From positions 14,183 through 21,144 of the forward strand of contig WFMB01000083.1 in the NCBI GenBank assembly GCA_009177185.1: 6,962 nucleotides of DNA, given 5' to 3'. Under the pieces are notes generated by a model that was not told the origin of the DNA, searched no databases, and was given only the letters and a program-made list of their open reading frames with translations. The stretch comes from Bacteroidales bacterium (GTDB lineage Bacteria; Bacteroidota; Bacteroidia; Bacteroidales; Bacteroidaceae). The translations under genes and the position numbers were made by a program. Below are positions 5,959-6,962 of the stretch, one piece after another. How positions within the stretch are numbered: the stretch's first letter is position 1; each line of letters starts with the position of its first letter.

Positions 5959-6383
5959 ACTTTAGAGCATTTTTTTGCCTTTGCGACCACACAACGCCCG
6001 TTCCACGCCACGTCTCCGCCCGTGTCTGCCACGTTTAGAGTCCACACCGCGCTTTTTCATGCGCCTTTCCATTCCTCTGCCATACGCGGCAAAATCCGTA
6101 CAGACGACCGCGAGAGCGACATACACATTATATATAATATAGACCTGTTGAGGGAAAGACAAAACCCTACAAAATCGGAGTCCCTGACTCCGATTGGTCG
6201 ATGTCGGGGACATCGGTCGGTCGGAGTCGGGGACTCCGATTTAGAGGCTGTGGAAGCATGCCACACGCCGAAGCGTCACAAGCCGACTGGCGGACAAGGC
6301 GCGTCACCACGATTGACTGCGGACGAAATGAAACGGAGGGCACGCCACAAGAGAGGATTTTTCTCACAAAGTTCAGCGTTTTC
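5959..6383. other. Intergenic region without a convincing gene
   Basis: About 425 bases between the rpsU promoter and the promoter of the DUF2027 gene. Several open frames of 66-140 codons cross it on both strands. They are Arg/His-rich, read through the palindrome block, resemble no family I know, and have no promoter in proper register. Visible contents are a perfect 12-bp palindrome ATTATATATAAT (6127-6138), the triple palindrome (6173-6241), and a stretch of small inverted repeats such as TGTGG/CCACA around 6248-6264 and ACGC-CGAA-GCGT just after it. Large parts look G+C-richer than the A/T-rich spacers elsewhere in the window. A structured RNA or decayed sequence is possible, but no known RNA family was recognised. 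Confidence 0.6.
6173..6241. repeat. Three tandem 23-nt palindromic units
   Basis: Three abutting units of exactly 23 nt, at 6173-6195, 6196-6218 and 6219-6241. Each has 10-nt arms around a 3-nt loop: AATCGGAGTC-CCT-GACTCCGATT, GGTCGATGTC-GGG-GACATCGGTC and GGTCGGAGTC-GGG-GACTCCGATT. Unit 1 is an inverted copy of unit 3 with three differences. Units 2 and 3 differ at arm positions 6 and 7 and at the matching partner positions, so pairing is kept. All share the core GTC-(A/G)GG-GAC on one strand. They resemble REP-type extragenic palindromes or a triple operator. There is no U-tract on either side and no adjacent transposase. Confidence 0.85.
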
Positions 6384-6414
6384 TTTCATTCTACGGGCAT
6401 TTTTCCTATATTTG
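6384..6414 (+). promoter_or_regulatory. Predicted promoter of the DUF2027 gene
   Basis: TTTC (6384-6387, one mismatch to TTTG), a 19-nt spacer and TATATTTG (6407-6414), a full match to TAnnTTTG, lie 26 nt upstream of the ATG. The resulting short leader is CA-rich with several CAA triplets and contains no SD. Confidence 0.65.
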
Positions 6415-6440
6415 CATCATCAACAAACAACAACAACCCA

Positions 6441-6962
6441 ATGAACATAGGTGACCAAGTAAGATTCTTAAACGACGTGGGCGGAGGCAAAATCACAGCG
6501 TTCCGCTCAGGTGGCATTGTGCTGGTAGAGGATGAGGATGGATTTGAAGTGCCTGTTCCGCAAAACGAGGTGGTGGTCATCGAAGAGAAAAAGAAGCCCA
6601 TCGCCCCAGCCCATCCACAGCATGAGGAGGAAGACCGTGCGGAAGTGTCCGCCAATAGCGGAAGGGACGACCGACGGACGGAAAGGCTCTCGGTCAACGA
6701 CCACAAGGACAAGGAAAGCCCAAGCCCCGAACCAACAAGCCTCAATGGGAAGGAATATCTCCAGTCGAAGACCGCAGCCCCGTCTGAGGAGGAGGACGGC
6801 ATTGACGAGAACCTGGAGGCACGCATTGTGCGTCTGGAACTCACCGTCCAAAAGCTCGAAGCACGCATTGCCCGTCTGGAGGCCGAGAACAACCTGCGGA
6901 AGAATGAGAAACTGATGATGCGTCAGGCAAAACCTGCCAAGAAGCCTCAGCAACCCACCGAC
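6441..6962 (+). CDS. DUF2027 domain-containing protein, Smr-type family (partial, 3' end outside window)
   Basis: The frame is open from ATG 6441 to the window edge, giving 174 residues of a longer protein. Residues 1-48 (GDQVRFLNDVGGG, GIVLVEDEDGFEVPVP, NEVVVIE) match the start of the Bacteroidetes DUF2027 family, whose members have a DUF2027 region and end in an Smr domain like the MutS2 C-terminus. That part is not visible here. A charged, proline-containing, probably disordered linker covers about 49-120. A coiled coil follows at about 122-160, with hydrophobic residues at 125, 129, 132, 136, 139, 143 and 146 in perfect 4-3 spacing, then a Lys/Pro/Gln-rich tail. LEARIVRLE (125-133) and LEARIARLE (139-147) are near repeats two heptads apart. 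No signal peptide is seen. The cellular role of the family is not established; nucleic-acid binding is inferred from the expected Smr domain. Confidence 0.85.
   Translation, partial: MNIGDQVRFLNDVGGGKITAFRSGGIVLVEDEDGFEVPVPQNEVVVIEEKKKPIAPAHPQHEEEDRAEVSANSGRDDRRTERLSVNDHKDKESPSPEPTSLNGKEYLQSKTAAPSEEEDGIDENLEARIVRLELTVQKLEARIARLEAENNLRKNEKLMMRQAKPAKKPQQPTD

Noticed and set aside
6121..6145. dif-like site for Xer recombination around ATTATATATAAT
   Set aside because: A dif core has inverted arms of the ATAA-N6-TTAT type. Here the order is ATTA and TAAT without the 6-bp centre, so the likeness is only A/T palindromy.
5962..6213. Minus-strand 83-codon frame ending in an Arg/Lys-rich tail
   Set aside because: It lacks a good promoter, and its basic composition follows the local G+C-rich sequence. 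I see no homology to recognised small basic proteins.
6022..6444. Plus-strand 140-codon frame across the intergenic region
   Set aside because: It crosses the triple palindrome and the DUF2027 promoter, overlaps that gene's start, has a low-complexity end (HHQQTTTTQ), and resembles no known family.
6507..6953. Minus-strand open frames opposite the DUF2027 gene, here and at 6386-6892
   Set aside because: They are shadows of the plus-strand gene, whose frame is open to the window edge, has a family match and a fitting promoter.

Overview
The window is a conserved chromosomal housekeeping segment from a member of the Bacteroidales, most likely Prevotella or a close relative. The protein sequences read as Bacteroidales versions of universal genes. 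The promoters match the Bacteroidetes type (TTTG, about 19 nt, TAnnTTTG) rather than TTGACA/TATAAT, and most genes lack a Shine-Dalgarno sequence. The last gene carries the Bacteroidetes-typical DUF2027 N-terminal domain. The genus is an inference; the order is well supported.

Layout. Everything from position 5858 down to 25 is on the minus strand. In transcription order it is rpsU (bS21), xerC (tyrosine recombinase), hpf (ribosome hibernation factor), tRNA-Thr(UGU), tRNA-Thr(GGU), tuf (EF-Tu), tRNA-Trp(CCA), secE, nusG, rplK (uL11), rplA (uL1) and rplJ (uL10). rplL would come next, just outside the window. A gap of about 580 bp without a gene (5859-6440) separates rpsU from a divergent plus-strand gene for a DUF2027 protein, which runs off the right edge. 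The gap holds promoters for both genes and an unusual block of three tandem palindromes.

How the parts work together. The tRNA-tuf-secE-nusG-rplKAJ block supplies translation elongation (EF-Tu and three of its tRNA substrates), the SecYEG channel, the NusG elongation factor, and the L1 stalk and L7/L12 stalk base of the large subunit. A promoter upstream of tRNA-Thr(UGU) probably drives the tRNAs and tuf. No further clear promoter was seen down to rplJ, although a 13-bp hairpin lies between tuf and tRNA-Trp. The upstream group joins a small-subunit protein, a recombinase and a hibernation factor.

Most of the window is ordinary, and no new defence, mobile or biosynthetic system is visible. 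The best candidate for something undescribed is at 6173-6241: three abutting 23-nt units, each a 10-bp stem with a 3-nt loop, in which two copies differ by paired compensatory changes. Secondary points are hairpins at or near the predicted transcript starts of the tRNA-tuf and rpsU units, two alternative stems after rpsU, the rare SD-like sequences at nusG and upstream of rplL, and a two-heptad duplication in the coiled coil of the DUF2027 protein.
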